64,000 nucleotides of DNA from Cyanobacterium sp. T60_A2020_053 (GCA_015272165.1 JACYMF010000008.1:1-64000), one strand, 5' to 3'; numbered from the stretch's first letter, positions 37,054 through 46,753 are shown. Numbers and translations: made by a program. Notes: generated by a model not told the origin, from the sequence alone.

Positions 37054-38448
37054 TTAATCGAAGGTGCGACAGGAGACGCATTGAGTTAATCTTTGTTTGA
37101 GGGATTGATGGGGAATTTTGTCTAAGATTTCTCTGGCAAAGGCATCTAGTAATAGATAGCGCGCGTCACTTTCATTTAAGCCTCTACTGCGCAAGTAAAA
37201 AATTTGGTCGGCTTCTAATTGACTAACGGTAGCGCCGTGGGTACATTTAACGTTATCGGCGGTAATCTGTAATTCTGGTTTGGTATTGATGCGCGCTTGG
37301 GATGATAATAGCAAATTACGGTTAAGTTGGTGGGCGCTGGTCATTTGGGCATTTTTTGGGACATCCACTCTACCGTTAAAAATACCACGACCAGCATCAT
37401 CTAATATATATTTATGTAGTTGATTTACGCTACCGTGAGGATAATTGAGCATGACATGGCTATGGGTGTCAGCGATTTGTTTCCCTTGCACCATTGTTAT
37501 ACCATTTAGATTGATTTCTGTTTGTTCTCCTTTTTGGATAATATCAAGGTTATGGCGGTATAGTTTGCCTCCCAAGCTCACTTCATTAATGGTATAAGAA
37601 CTATGACGATGTAAGGCGGTGGCGGTGGTGGCGATGTGAAATCCAGCGCCCGTCTCCCTTTGAATACGAGTATGGTTTAACCGCGCATTCTCTAAAAGGT
37701 GAATTTCACTGACAACATTAGTAAAATAGGGTTGAGTGCGCACGGTATCGGAACAAGCTACGGTAAGGGCGCCATAATATTCAATAATATTGGCAGAAGA
37801 ATTAGGCTCTGCAACAATTAAAATGCGCGGCTGTACTAGAATAGGTAATTTTTCAGCTATAGTTAAATGTAAGAGGTGAATAGGGGTTTTAATTTCGGCG
37901 TTTTTATTTACCCACACCACAAAAGCATCGGTTAAACCAACGGTATTTAATGCTGAAAAAATTTCATTTTCCCTCTGATTTTTGCCTAAATATTCTTTAA
38001 TTTTACCTTTTTTGTTCTCGTCTAAATTAGCTAAATTTCCAACATATATATCATCACTTAAACCGCTAATATTTGATAGTTTTTCGTTGTAATAACCATT
38101 AACAAATACTAAGCGAGAATTGATCGCTTCAGGTAAGGTAAAACTGGGTAATATATCCTCTGATACTTGGGGGGAGGGCGCTGAAATTGGGGTGGAGGGC
38201 GCTGGGTGAAAATCATGTTTTCTCAATTCTGATAAATCAGTAAAACGCCAATTTTCATCTTGATTAGTAGGAATTTTACATTTAACTAATTGATTCGCAT
38301 ATTTTTGACGAAGATCATTAATAAATAAGCCTAAATCTCCTGTTAAATTATGCGTTTGAGATTCAATAATTTGTAATAAACCTCCCAAATAAGCATCATC
38401 ATTTAATTGCAGATTTTTTGTTTGTAACATAGCAATAGAATTAGACAT
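37054..38448 (-). CDS. sufD: Fe-S cluster assembly protein SufD
   Basis: 464 residues. N-terminal helical part with ENWRFTDLSELRKHDF (about 66-81), then the parallel beta-helix core (about 170-430) with HLLHLTIAE, SSANIIEYYGAL, VNQLHKYILDDAGRGIFNGRVDV and NVKCTHGATVSQLEADQIFYLRSRGL, the conserved C-terminal signature. SufD partners SufB and SufC in the SufBCD scaffold that builds [4Fe-4S] clusters under oxidative or iron stress. It follows sufC with an unusually large 259-base gap holding repeats. sufS and sufB are not adjacent, whereas many cyanobacteria have sufB-C-D-S together. Confidence 0.95.
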   Translation of the reverse strand: MSNSIAMLQTKNLQLNDDAYLGGLLQIIESQTHNLTGDLGLFINDLRQKYANQLVKCKIPTNQDENWRFTDLSELRKHDFHPAPSTPISAPSPQVSEDILPSFTLPEAINSRLVFVNGYYNEKLSNISGLSDDIYVGNLANLDENKKGKIKEYLGKNQRENEIFSALNTVGLTDAFVVWVNKNAEIKTPIHLLHLTIAEKLPILVQPRILIVAEPNSSANIIEYYGALTVACSDTVRTQPYFTNVVSEIHLLENARLNHTRIQRETGAGFHIATTATALHRHSSYTINEVSLGGKLYRHNLDIIQKGEQTEINLNGITMVQGKQIADTHSHVMLNYPHGSVNQLHKYILDDAGRGIFNGRVDVPKNAQMTSAHQLNRNLLLSSQARINTKPELQITADNVKCTHGATVSQLEADQIFYLRSRGLNESDARYLLLDAFAREILDKIPHQSLKQRLTQCVSCRTFD

Positions 38449-38707
38449 AATATTTATTATAATTTGATTTTTTTCAAAATATTTAGGGTTTGTAGATCGG
38501 GCTAGAAGCCCTATTACTGGAGAGATTTAATCGACTTCTCCAACAAATAGGATTTTTGCACTGTGAAACAGGCATCTTGCCTGTTTTTCTGGAGAGGTCT
38601 AATATACTTTTTCTAAAAAAAATTTTTAATCATTTAAAACTTAATATGGGTTGAATGATATTCAACCCCTACAACCTAATAAAAAAATATACTTTTTAAA
38701 GTACATA
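38449..38707. repeat. Repeat-filled spacer between sufC and sufD
   Basis: 38498-38511 is a CGGGCT/AGCCC hairpin, as at 47002 and 50629. 38570-38590 holds a CAGGCATCTTGCCTGTTTTT hairpin with a T run that could terminate transcription on the plus strand. 38645-38673 is the GGGTTGAAT/ATTCAACCC palindrome. No gene is seen. Confidence 0.7.
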
Positions 38708-39478
38708 TTAAGCAGGAACTAACTCATCTTCATCTAAGAAGTTATACCCTTTTTCTTCCAACTCAATAGCCAAACTTTTATCGCCACTAAGAACAATTTT
38801 ACCTTGTGACATGACATGAATAAAATCAGGTTGAATATAGTCTAATAAGCGTTGATAATGAGTAATTAATAGAAAAGCATTATCAGGTTTTTTTAATTGA
38901 TTTACCCCTTCTGAAACAATGCGCAAAGCATCAATATCTAAACCAGAATCAATTTCATCAAGAATCCCCAAAGTAGGCTCTAAAACAGCCATTTGCAAAA
39001 TCTCATTACGTTTCTTTTCACCACCAGAAAAACCTTCATTTAAACTACGACTTAAAAAAGCCGAATCCATCTTGACAATCTCAAGTTTTTCCTCGATTAA
39101 ATCTTCAAAATCGAAAGCGTCTAATTCTTCTAAGCCTAAATGTTTACAGCGCCCGTTATACGCTACCCTTAAAAAGTCTAAATTACTAACTCCGGGTATT
39201 TCTAAAGGATATTGAAAAGCGAGGAAAATCCCCTCCAGCGCCCTCCTCTCAGGCTCTTTTTCGAGTAAATTTTCCCCACGATAGATTACCTCACCTCCAG
39301 TAACTTCATACTCAGGATGCCCCGTTAAAACCTTAGAGAGAGTGCTTTTTCCTGAACCATTGCGCCCCATGATAGCATGAACTTCTCCGGCTTTGATTTC
39401 TAAATTAACTCCTTTGAGAATTGGTGTATCGTCAACATTAGCAGTTAAATTACGGATAGATAATATAGTGTCACTCAT
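38708..39478 (-). CDS. sufC: Fe-S cluster assembly ATPase SufC
   Basis: 256 residues, standard length. ABC ATPase with Walker [10 protein letters not shown] (about 38-46), a Q-loop in [15 protein letters not shown], the SufC-type signature [15 protein letters not shown] (about 150), Walker [17 protein letters not shown] and the switch histidine in [13 protein letters not shown]. It drives the SufBCD complex. It is transcribed toward sufD. sufB is not found in the approximately 300 bases upstream, so the operon has been split. Confidence 0.97.
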   Translation of the reverse strand: MSDTILSIRNLTANVDDTPILKGVNLEIKAGEVHAIMGRNGSGKSTLSKVLTGHPEYEVTGGEVIYRGENLLEKEPERRALEGIFLAFQYPLEIPGVSNLDFLRVAYNGRCKHLGLEELDAFDFEDLIEEKLEIVKMDSAFLSRSLNEGFSGGEKKRNEILQMAVLEPTLGILDEIDSGLDIDALRIVSEGVNQLKKPDNAFLLITHYQRLLDYIQPDFIHVMSQGKIVLSGDKSLAIELEEKGYNFLDEDELVPA

Positions 39479-39785
39479 GAAAATTTGCTAATAATATAAT
39501 GCTTTTATGTTATTGTGATCCATTGTAGGGTACTTTAGCAACATTTTTGTTGTTTTATTCCGAGTTAGGGATTGTTGAAAAAGTAGTGTCTTCAAAAGGG
39601 CAACGGTAAATTAAAAGATAGCTTAGTGAATTTGCTTACGTCTTAAAAGAAAATATAATATCAAGTTCGGATAATCACTTATAAAACAAAGTTTGTATTT
39701 TGAGTCTTCAGCAGATATTTAATTGTAACTGTTTAAGCGAACCTGATATAACTTGTGAAAATTCCAATAGTGAGAGGAGTAAAAT
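39479..39785. other. Gene-free region with repeat fragments
   Basis: 39566-39585 is a degraded right end of MITE family 2. 39591-39644 is repeat family 5 in reverse ('cttcaaaagggcaacgg' to 'ttgcttacgtc'). Near 39732 'aagcgaacctgatata' resembles the distal end of repeat family 1. The gap is shared by the divergent promoters of sufC and the antitoxin gene. Confidence 0.6.
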
Positions 39786-40040
39786 ATGAGGGAAACCTTG
39801 AAAAAAACTCAAATGATTCAAATAGCGTTATCAGACTTACCCGAAACCATCCAAAACTTAGTTAACCAAGCTCAAATGACGGGTGATAATCTAACTATCA
39901 CCAAAGAAGGAAAACCCTTAGCAGTTATTCAACCTATTACAGAGAAAAAAAAGACAACCTTTGGAGTTATGAAGCATAGAGGTAAGATATTAGGTGATAT
40001 AGTTGAACCCACATCTAACTTTGTTACTTGGGATGTATGA
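39786..40040 (+). CDS. Phd/YefM-like antitoxin
   Basis: 84 residues; the ATG at 39786 is preceded by GAGAGGAGT, which supports this start over the internal ATG at 39813. IQIALSDLPETIQNLVNQAQ, then DNLTITKEGKPLAVIQPI, is the Phd-type antitoxin N-domain (DNA binding and dimerisation). The C-terminal GVMKHRGKILGDIVEP is a typical toxin-neutralising tail. Its stop overlaps the start of a vapC-like gene (ATGA), the usual antitoxin-toxin coupling. The toxin is truncated, so this is an orphan antitoxin that may still repress its own promoter or block a related toxin. Confidence 0.83.
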   Translation: MRETLKKTQMIQIALSDLPETIQNLVNQAQMTGDNLTITKEGKPLAVIQPITEKKKTTFGVMKHRGKILGDIVEPTSNFVTWDV

Positions 40041-40141
40041 AACTTTTATTAGATACTCATATTTGGCTTGTGAGCTTGATTAAATATAGCGTTTTTAATA
40101 ATTATGAGGTACAGTTATTATTCTCAAGTCCCCCTTTTTAA
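40037..40141 (+). pseudogene. Truncated VapC (PIN-domain) toxin
   Basis: Begins ATG with a four-base overlap with the antitoxin stop and encodes MKLLLDTHIWLVSL, the exact PIN-domain start with the first catalytic aspartate D6. After about 14 residues homology ends, and the frame runs through repeat DNA to a stop at 40139. VapC toxins are Mg-dependent RNases of about 125-130 residues, so this is a dead toxin. Confidence 0.8.
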
Positions 40142-40159
40142 GGGGGATTTAGGGGGATC
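40128..40159. repeat. CCCCCTTTTTAAGGGGG-type repeat
   Basis: 'gtccccctttttaaggggg' followed by 'atttagggggatc' is a hairpin-forming repeat common in cyanobacterial genomes. It sits where VapC homology ends and is a plausible site of the deletion. Confidence 0.7.
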
Positions 40160-40214
40160 ATTTTATACATCATAAGGGTGGAAATTGCTATAGTTTAATT
40201 AACTTAGCTTTAAA

Positions 40215-40676
40215 TTAAAAGTAATTAATAGGCTGATTATTAGATAACCAATTTAAGATACTAACAATATATTCAAGACAGTTATTAGTATTTATTGTTT
40301 TCAACTCACTATCATCACCTTGATGATAATAAACATAACTTTCAAGGTCAGCACTAGCAGAAATTTTGATTTTTGCTTCTTTGTCAAATTGTTGATTTCG
40401 CCAAATTAGATTGATTCCTCCTTGACTATCTAAAATCGAAAACCCAAGAGGAAATTGATCACCTAAAACATTATAAATTTCATTGAGAATTGTATCTGCT
40501 GTTGAGAAAGCATAATCAGAAGGAGTATTAACTTCATCTTCGTCATAACCATCGGTTTCTAGTTCGTTTAATTGTAAAAGTCTTTGTTTTGTTATCAAAA
40601 AACTTTTACTAAAAGGATTGCTATATATTCTTTTTTCGTAAGCTGGTAACTGCATTTTTAGAACTGGTTTAATCAT
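40215..40676 (-). CDS. Hypothetical cyanobacterial protein
   Basis: 153 residues with an acidic centre. It contains KQRLLQLNELETDGYDEDEVNTPSDYAFSTAD (about 30-61), a middle SILDSQGGINLIWRN (about 80-94) that resembles the 'dG-I-fxW' strand of small cyanobacterial proteins often located near toxin-antitoxin loci, and a C-terminal amphipathic helix. No catalytic motif is recognised and there is no signal peptide. Its position beside the dead antitoxin-toxin pair suggests an accessory locus, but function is unknown. Confidence 0.62.
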   Translation of the reverse strand: MIKPVLKMQLPAYEKRIYSNPFSKSFLITKQRLLQLNELETDGYDEDEVNTPSDYAFSTADTILNEIYNVLGDQFPLGFSILDSQGGINLIWRNQQFDKEAKIKISASADLESYVYYHQGDDSELKTINTNNCLEYIVSILNWLSNNQPINYF

Positions 40677-40806
40677 AATTTCTTTTATCCTATCTTAGGT
40701 TGACATTGTTTTTTGTCTCCCCTTATGAAAAAGTAAAGTATTTATTATGAATCAATCCAGCAGGTTCACGGTAAAATAAAGCCAGATAGCATTTGTTGAA
40801 AAAATT

Positions 40807-41349
40807 ATGTTTAAATTTCTCAAACAAGTAACCGAATACGCCAAAGGAAGTGTCGAGGCAGCCAAATATATTGGGCAAGGATTCGCCGTCACTTTTGATC
40901 ACATGAAACGTCGCCCCGTTACGGTACAATATCCCTATGAAAAACTAATTCCTTCTGAAAGATACAGAGGGCGCATTCATTTTGAATTTGATAAATGTAT
41001 TTCTTGTGAAGTATGTGTAAGAGTATGTCCTATTAATCTCCCTGTGGTGGATTGGACATTTAATAAAGATATTAAAAAGAAAGAATTAAAACACTATAGT
41101 ATCGATTTTGGGGTGTGTATTTTCTGCGGTAATTGTGTGGAATATTGCCCCACAAATTGCTTATCTATGACAGAAGAATATGAGTTGGCAACCTATGATC
41201 GTCATGACTTAAACTACGATAACGTAGCATTGGGAAGATTACCCACTAAAGTAACTGAAGACCCTATGGTAACACCTTTACGAGAATTAGGATATTTACC
41301 AAAAGGAGTCGTTGAGCCTCATGATTTACCCAAATCTAAAGCTAAATAA
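40807..41349 (+). CDS. ndhI: NAD(P)H-quinone oxidoreductase subunit I
   Basis: 180 residues. Two [4Fe-4S] ferredoxin motifs: [12 protein letters not shown] (about 64-75) and [12 protein letters not shown] (about 103-114). The N-terminal [25 protein letters not shown] is the usual start. NdhI carries electrons in the peripheral arm of thylakoid NDH-1, used for cyclic electron flow, respiration and CO2 uptake. ndhG follows after 34 bases and ndhE after a further 31. ndhA, normally directly upstream, is absent; the upstream neighbour is a divergent hypothetical gene. Confidence 0.97.
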   Translation: MFKFLKQVTEYAKGSVEAAKYIGQGFAVTFDHMKRRPVTVQYPYEKLIPSERYRGRIHFEFDKCISCEVCVRVCPINLPVVDWTFNKDIKKKELKHYSIDFGVCIFCGNCVEYCPTNCLSMTEEYELATYDRHDLNYDNVALGRLPTKVTEDPMVTPLRELGYLPKGVVEPHDLPKSKAK

Positions 41350-41383
41350 GATCAAAATTAAATATTTAAGGAGTTGAAATACA

Positions 41384-41989
41384 GTGGAAATATCACAAGG
41401 AGTACAGTTTGTCACCTTTGCTATTTTAGCGGTGATGATGATTGGTAGTGCTTTGGGAGTCGTTTTGTTAGACAATATCGTTTATTCAGCTTTCCTTTTA
41501 GGGGGAGTTTTTATCAGCATTTCTGGACTTTATTTATTGCTTAATGCTGATTTTGTGGCGGCGGCGCAAATTCTGATTTATGTCGGTGCGATTAATGTTT
41601 TAATCCTGTTTGCCATTATGTTGGTGAATAAAACCGAAGAATTTGCCGAGATTAAAGGGCGCTGGATTCGTAAAGTCTCTACCGGTTTGGTGTGCGCTGG
41701 ATTATTTGCTTTACTCGGCACCATGGTATTATCTACGCCATGGGCTTTATCCGCTACATCTCCGGCGGTAATTGAAAATACCGTATTGGAAATTGGTAAA
41801 CATTTTTTCAGTGATTATCTTTTACCTTTTGAGGTAGCATCGGTACTATTATTGATTGCGATGGTGGGCGCTATTATTCTGGCAAGACGTGATTTTATCC
41901 CCACTGTTACTAAAACTGATGAAGGATTTACCACTTCTTTCACATTACCAGAACAACCGAGAGAATTAATTTCTAGCGATCAAAAATAA
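41384..41989 (+). CDS. ndhG: NAD(P)H-quinone oxidoreductase subunit 6 (NdhG)
   Basis: 201 residues starting at GTG 41384, with AAGGAG about 11 bases upstream supporting that choice. Five membrane helices (about 10-28, 35-52, 58-80, 98-116, 145-165). Contains [56 protein letters not shown], the NuoJ/NdhG signature. It is part of the membrane arm of NDH-1. It lies between ndhI and ndhE in one operon. Confidence 0.96.
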   Translation: MEISQGVQFVTFAILAVMMIGSALGVVLLDNIVYSAFLLGGVFISISGLYLLLNADFVAAAQILIYVGAINVLILFAIMLVNKTEEFAEIKGRWIRKVSTGLVCAGLFALLGTMVLSTPWALSATSPAVIENTVLEIGKHFFSDYLLPFEVASVLLLIAMVGAIILARRDFIPTVTKTDEGFTTSFTLPEQPRELISSDQK

Positions 41990-42020
41990 ATTTTTCATAG
42001 CAACTCATAATCAAATCAAC

Positions 42021-42332
42021 ATGGAATTACAACTACAATATTTTTTAATCCTAGCCGCCGCGCTTTTTTGTATTGGGATTTATGGATTAATTACCAGCCG
42101 AAATGCGGTAAGAGTATTAATGTCCATTGAATTACTATTAAACGCCGTTAACTTAAATTTAATGGGTTTTTCTAATTATTTAGACCCGGGAGAAATCAAA
42201 GGACAAATTTTCGCCGTCTTTGTAATTACCATTGCGGCAGCTGAAGCGGCGGTGGGTTTAGCCATTATTTTGGCAATCTATCGTAACCGTGACACTATCG
42301 ATATGGAAAAATTCAATTTGCTTAAATGGTAG
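42021..42332 (+). CDS. ndhE: NAD(P)H-quinone oxidoreductase subunit 4L (NdhE)
   Basis: 103 residues, the standard NuoK/NdhE size, with three membrane helices. Contains [30 protein letters not shown] and the functional glutamates in [10 protein letters not shown] and [11 protein letters not shown]. It forms part of the proton-translocating membrane arm of NDH-1. Last gene of the ndhI-G-E run. A repeat-filled gap of about 240 bases follows. Confidence 0.97.
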   Translation: MELQLQYFLILAAALFCIGIYGLITSRNAVRVLMSIELLLNAVNLNLMGFSNYLDPGEIKGQIFAVFVITIAAAEAAVGLAIILAIYRNRDTIDMEKFNLLKW

Positions 42333-42416
42333 TAATTGCCTTCAATTATATTTAAAAATGTGGGGGCTGAACATTGTTCAGCCCTTTTCTTTGGATTATC
42401 CATTGTCAATTACCTT

Positions 42417-42492
42417 CACAACTCCACTTTTTCATCAAGCCTTATTCTCTTTGTGCCTTTGCACCTTTGCGAGAGATAAAAAAGTTTGTTAA
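42417..42492. repeat. Fragments of two MITE families
   Basis: 42421-42442 ('actccactttttcatcaagcc') is the right end of MITE family 2. 42446-42492 ('ctctttgtgcctttgcacctttgcgagagataaa') is the reverse of the central part of family 3 (46754-46860). A 67-codon frame across this stretch is not believed. Confidence 0.55.
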
Positions 42493-42575
42493 TCAAAGCA
42501 TAACCTAACAACGGATAAGGTCAAGATAAGATAATCAAGGCTTAAACTATAGTTATTCCCCATATAAAAAATATT

Positions 42576-44720
42576 ATGAGTGAGCAAAAAATCATTAACT
42601 CCCAAAACAATCAATATTATATTAATCGGGAATTGAGTTGGTTAGAGTTTAATCGCCGTGTTTTACAAGAAGCCTTAGACGAAAGAACTTTATTATTAGA
42701 AAGGTTGAAATTTACCGCAATTTTTAGCGCTAACTTAGATGAATTTTTTATGATTAGGGTTGCCGCCATTAAGAGACAAATTGAGGCGGAGGTGTTGAAG
42801 TTAACCCCTGATGGTTTAAATCCTGTGCAACAAATGGACAATATCCAAAAATATTTGCGCCCCATTGTCAAGGAACAGGTAGAAAATTTTGAGTACAATA
42901 TCAAAAAAGAATTAGTGCATCATGGTATTCATTTAATTAATTTTGTTGATCTAAATGCGCAACAACAACAATATCTTCATGAATACTACGAAAATAATAT
43001 TTTTCCTGTTTTAACACCCCTTGCGGTTGATCCTAGTCATCCTTTTCCTCATATTTCTAATCTTAGTTTAAACCTCGCCGTTTTGGTGCGTAATCCGGAT
43101 ACGGGCGCTGAATTATTCGCTAGAGTTAAAGTGCCTAAATCATTACCTCGTTTTATTGCCTTTCCTGAGAATCTCCGCCAAGTGGGAGAATTAGAAGATA
43201 GTTTACTTTGGGTTGGTGTGCCATTAGAACAAGTGATCGCCCATAATTTAGAGTCTCTTTTTCCGGGCATGAGTGTGCAAGAATGTCATACTTTCCGTTT
43301 GACGAGAGATGCTGATTTAGGAGTACAAGAAGACGAAGCAGATGATTTATTATTAGCTATTCAGCAAGAATTAACGAAAAGAAGATTTGCTGGTTCAGCG
43401 GTACGTTTAGAGATTCATCGCTCTACTCCTGATAATATCAAAAAAATGCTGATGTTGGGTTTAAATTTATCAGAAATAGATGTGTATGAAATTGATGGCT
43501 TGTTAGGCTTAAATGATTTATTTAGTTTGACGGGTTTTCCTTTACCTGATTTAAAAGATCAACCTTGGAAAGCTGTTACTCCTCCTCCTTTTGACTACTT
43601 TAAACAGTTAGTTTCCGATGAGTATGAAGAGGATGGAGATGATCATGTTAGTGCAGAATTTTTCAAAATGATTCGCAAATCTGATTTGATGGTACATCAT
43701 CCTTATCATTCTTTTAGTTCTACTGTTCAACAGTTTATCACTCAATCAGCGCACGACCCCCAAGTCATGGCGATAAAAATGACCCTTTACCGCACTTCGG
43801 GAGATTCTCCTATTATTAGATCACTAATTGATGCGGCGGAAAACGGTAAACAAGTAGTGGCGCTGGTGGAGTTAAAAGCGCGCTTCGACGAAGAGAATAA
43901 TATCCTGTGGGCGCGTAGATTAGAAAAGGCGGGAGTCCATGTGGTATATGGTTTAGTGGGCTTAAAAACTCATACTAAAATCGTTTTAGTGGTGCGTAAA
44001 GATGAGGATAAAATCCGCCGTTATGTCCATATTGGCACGGGTAATTACAACCCTAAAACCGCTAAACTTTATACGGATATAGGTTTATTTAGTTGTCGTG
44101 AGGATTTGGGCGCTGATTTAACGGATTTATTTAACTATTTAACCGGTTACTCGAAACAAAAAGCCTTCCGTAAACTATTAGTAGCGCCCGTCACCATGCG
44201 CGATCGTATGATTGCTATGATCGACAGAGAAGCGGAACATTGTCGTAATGGCGGTACAGGGAAAATTATTGCTAAAATGAACTCTTTAGTCGATGTGCCG
44301 ATCATTGAAGCACTATATCGTGCCTCTCAGGCGGGAGTGCAAATTGATTTGATTATCAGGGGAATCTGTTGTTTACGTCCGCAAATGGCAGGTATTAGCG
44401 ACAATATCCGAGTAATTAGCATTATTGGTCGATTTTTAGAACATTCTCGCATTTTTTACTTCCATAACAACAGTGAGGAGGAAGTTTATATCGGTAGCGC
44501 CGATTGGATGACTCGTAATCTTTCTCGGCGAGTGGAAGCTATCACCCCGGTGGAAAACGAGAAGTTAAAGCAAGAGTTGATCGAATTAGTGAAAATGATG
44601 TTAAATGATAATCGCAAGGCATGGGAATTAACTCCTGATGGTAGCTATCGCCAACGTTTTCCCCTTCCCGGTGAGGAGGAAAGAAATACCCATGATATTT
44701 TGATGGCAAGGGCTGAATGA
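42576..44720 (+). CDS. ppk: Polyphosphate kinase 1
   Basis: 714 residues, full length. N domain with NRELSWLEFNRRVLQEAL (about 17-34) and FTAIFSANLDEFFMIRV; head domain; then two phospholipase-D-like catalytic domains with MTLYRTSGDSPIIRSLIDAAENGKQVVALVELKARFDEENNI. The autophosphorylated histidine is H466 in GLKTHTKIVLVVRK, followed by YVHIGTGNYNPKTA. It makes polyphosphate from ATP reversibly. The next gene, an ABC ATPase, starts within a few bases to about 60 bases, so the two are probably transcribed together, though a functional link is not evident. Confidence 0.97.
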   Translation: MSEQKIINSQNNQYYINRELSWLEFNRRVLQEALDERTLLLERLKFTAIFSANLDEFFMIRVAAIKRQIEAEVLKLTPDGLNPVQQMDNIQKYLRPIVKEQVENFEYNIKKELVHHGIHLINFVDLNAQQQQYLHEYYENNIFPVLTPLAVDPSHPFPHISNLSLNLAVLVRNPDTGAELFARVKVPKSLPRFIAFPENLRQVGELEDSLLWVGVPLEQVIAHNLESLFPGMSVQECHTFRLTRDADLGVQEDEADDLLLAIQQELTKRRFAGSAVRLEIHRSTPDNIKKMLMLGLNLSEIDVYEIDGLLGLNDLFSLTGFPLPDLKDQPWKAVTPPPFDYFKQLVSDEYEEDGDDHVSAEFFKMIRKSDLMVHHPYHSFSSTVQQFITQSAHDPQVMAIKMTLYRTSGDSPIIRSLIDAAENGKQVVALVELKARFDEENNILWARRLEKAGVHVVYGLVGLKTHTKIVLVVRKDEDKIRRYVHIGTGNYNPKTAKLYTDIGLFSCREDLGADLTDLFNYLTGYSKQKAFRKLLVAPVTMRDRMIAMIDREAEHCRNGGTGKIIAKMNSLVDVPIIEALYRASQAGVQIDLIIRGICCLRPQMAGISDNIRVISIIGRFLEHSRIFYFHNNSEEEVYIGSADWMTRNLSRRVEAITPVENEKLKQELIELVKMMLNDNRKAWELTPDGSYRQRFPLPGEEERNTHDILMARAE

Positions 44721-44783
44721 ATTATGAATTATGAAGTTCGTAATTCTAATAACCTCAATTGTTTTAAAATAAAAGTAAAGTCA

Positions 44784-45755
44784 ATGCTTTCTAACTCAAT
44801 CAATGAAACTCAACCTTTAGCCATTGCTACAGAGAATTTAACCAAAATCTTTGATGGGCATATTGCCGTCAATGAAGTGGATTTGCAAATTAAACAAGGG
44901 GAGGTTTATGGTTTAATTGGACCTAATGGCGCTGGTAAGACTACTCTAATTAAAATGTTAGCCACTGCAGAAGAACCAACTACAGGGGAAATTTACCTTA
45001 ATGGGGAAAGATTACTACTAGATGATAATAACCCCCGTATTAAGCAATATTTGGGTTATTTACCTGATGATTTTCCCCTCTACGATGATTTAACCGTTAT
45101 TGATTACCTCGATTATTTTGCCCGTTTATATCATCTCAAACAACCTCAGCGCCGTGAACGATTGTATCAAGTTCTCGACTTAGTGAATTTAGAGTCCAAA
45201 AGGCATAGTCTCATCACCACTTTATCAAGGGGCATGAAACAGCGTTTAAGTCTTGCTCGTACCATCATTCACGAGCCCATGATACTACTTTTAGATGAGC
45301 CTGTATCAGGATTAGACCCTATCGCGCGCCTAGAATTTAGAGAGGCAATTAAATCTTTACAGGAAGCAGGAATGACTATTTTAATATCATCCCATGTCTT
45401 GAGTGATTTAGCTGAACTTTGTACTTCTATTGGTATCATGGAATTAGGTTGTTTAGTGGAAAATGCTAGTTTAACAGAGCTTTATCAGCGTCTCAGTCGT
45501 CAACAAATTTTTATTTCAGCACTAGGAGAATGGGATAAGTTAGAACAAGAATTAAATACTGCTTCCCTTGTGGAAAACTGGGAAAAAGTAATTGACAAGA
45601 ACTATTATCGGGTTAATTTTTCTGGATTACCCGAAGACAGCGCCCTCCTTCTCAAACAATTAATCTCCGTGGGTATTCCCATTCATGATTTTCACTGTCA
45701 AAGGGAAGATTTAGAAAGTATTTTCTTAAATTTAGGACATCAACAACCGTCATAG
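44784..45755 (+). CDS. ABC transporter ATP-binding protein
   Basis: 323 residues from the ATG at 44784 (MLSNSINETQPLAI); a 20-codon upstream extension from 44724 has little resemblance to the family. Walker A GPNGAGKTTLIKML, Q-loop GYLPDDFPLYDDLTV, signature LSRGMKQRLSLA, Walker B MILLLDEPVSGLDP and the switch H in ISSHVLSDLAELC are all intact. The C-terminal extension of about 85 residues is typical of DrrA/CcmA-like exporters. The permease partner is not adjacent, so the substrate is unknown. It lies directly after ppk. Confidence 0.9.
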   Translation: MLSNSINETQPLAIATENLTKIFDGHIAVNEVDLQIKQGEVYGLIGPNGAGKTTLIKMLATAEEPTTGEIYLNGERLLLDDNNPRIKQYLGYLPDDFPLYDDLTVIDYLDYFARLYHLKQPQRRERLYQVLDLVNLESKRHSLITTLSRGMKQRLSLARTIIHEPMILLLDEPVSGLDPIARLEFREAIKSLQEAGMTILISSHVLSDLAELCTSIGIMELGCLVENASLTELYQRLSRQQIFISALGEWDKLEQELNTASLVENWEKVIDKNYYRVNFSGLPEDSALLLKQLISVGIPIHDFHCQREDLESIFLNLGHQQPS

Positions 45756-45765
45756 TATTAAATTT

Positions 45766-45790
45766 AGGCTTTGCTGAATAACTCAGAAAC
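45766..45790. mobile_element. Left-end fragment of MITE family 2 between convergent genes
   Basis: 'taggctttgctgaataactcag' matches the family 2 left end. It fills the 35-base gap between the ABC gene and the convergent SWIM gene. Confidence 0.6.
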
Positions 45791-46618
45791 CTAATTATTT
45801 GTTAAGGTAATTTGCATAACTTTTAGAGGTACAGAATTATATACTTGTTTAAGATATTCCATGACTTCTTCAGAATCATTATAAGGCAAGGGAATTGAGC
45901 CAAGAACCTCTAAAATATTTTTTTTATCTGTAGGAGGAGTAATCACCACTAAAGAAGCATCTAAAGGTTCATTATATTCCCAAAAATTGTCTATATTTAA
46001 AGGTACAGAAATTTTATTTTGTTTTGGTTTCTTCTTCGGTAAAGATTTAATTTTACCTAACATTTCTGGTTCTAATTTTTCTCCTGATAATTTGATAGTA
46101 CGACATATTCTTAATGCTTCTAAAATTTGTTCTTTACTTCTACCCCTTAGCTGAAATATAATAAAAGGGTCTTCGCTAAAACGATCAGCTAATTGATAGT
46201 AAACAGCACCAATATGTTTACAAGGATTAACTTTATCAGCACAAGTGCAACGAGATTTTACGTCAGTTAAATTAAATGGAAAAAGACTTAAACCATTTTT
46301 AATAAAAACTTGCTCAATTTCCGAAGGCATTTCACCTACTAATAATTGGGCGGCAAGGATAGCTTTTTGAGACATGGTGTTAATTACATAACCCCAATCT
46401 TCATCGGAAAAAGTATCCAAAGATAAGGTTACTCGATAAGGTTTATCTTCACTTCCTTGCACTTCTGCAACTAGATGATTTTGTCTAAATTCAAGATTTA
46501 AAACATTACCTTCTCTGGCATAATTTCTCGCTCTTTCTAGTCTTTTTTTATAACGATAAGAGTCTAGTAATTCTAACCATTTTTCTACCCACCATTGTCG
46601 ATTAATCATCTGATTCAT
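45791..46618 (-). CDS. SWIM zinc-finger protein
   Basis: 275 residues; an in-frame ATG three codons later (MINRQWW) is also possible. The SWIM zinc finger is C124, C126, C133, H135 in CTCADKVNPCKH, followed by the usual helix GAVYYQLADRFSEDPFIIFQLRGRSKEQIL. The N-terminal half has a beta-rich LEFRQNHLVAEVQGS(E)xxPYxVxL segment typical of the family. SWIM proteins bind DNA or proteins and often stand beside SNF2-family helicases (slr- and sll-type pairs in cyanobacteria); no helicase is next to this one. The C-terminus carries a proline-rich linker and a short helical end. Confidence 0.87.
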   Translation of the reverse strand: MNQMINRQWWVEKWLELLDSYRYKKRLERARNYAREGNVLNLEFRQNHLVAEVQGSEDKPYRVTLSLDTFSDEDWGYVINTMSQKAILAAQLLVGEMPSEIEQVFIKNGLSLFPFNLTDVKSRCTCADKVNPCKHIGAVYYQLADRFSEDPFIIFQLRGRSKEQILEALRICRTIKLSGEKLEPEMLGKIKSLPKKKPKQNKISVPLNIDNFWEYNEPLDASLVVITPPTDKKNILEVLGSIPLPYNDSEEVMEYLKQVYNSVPLKVMQITLTNN

Positions 46619-46753
46619 ATTTGCTTTTTGTTGTTAATAATTTAAATGAATTAAATATTTTTAAATATTATAAAAATAATAGTTTTGGCTCTTCTATAGT
46701 AGTTATGATAAATTAACAAAAAATAACCTTTACCCCATAGCATTCGTAGCAAA

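Noticed and set aside
42289-42492. A 67-codon frame overlapping the end of ndhE
   Set aside because: Begins inside ndhE in another frame and continues through repeat fragments.
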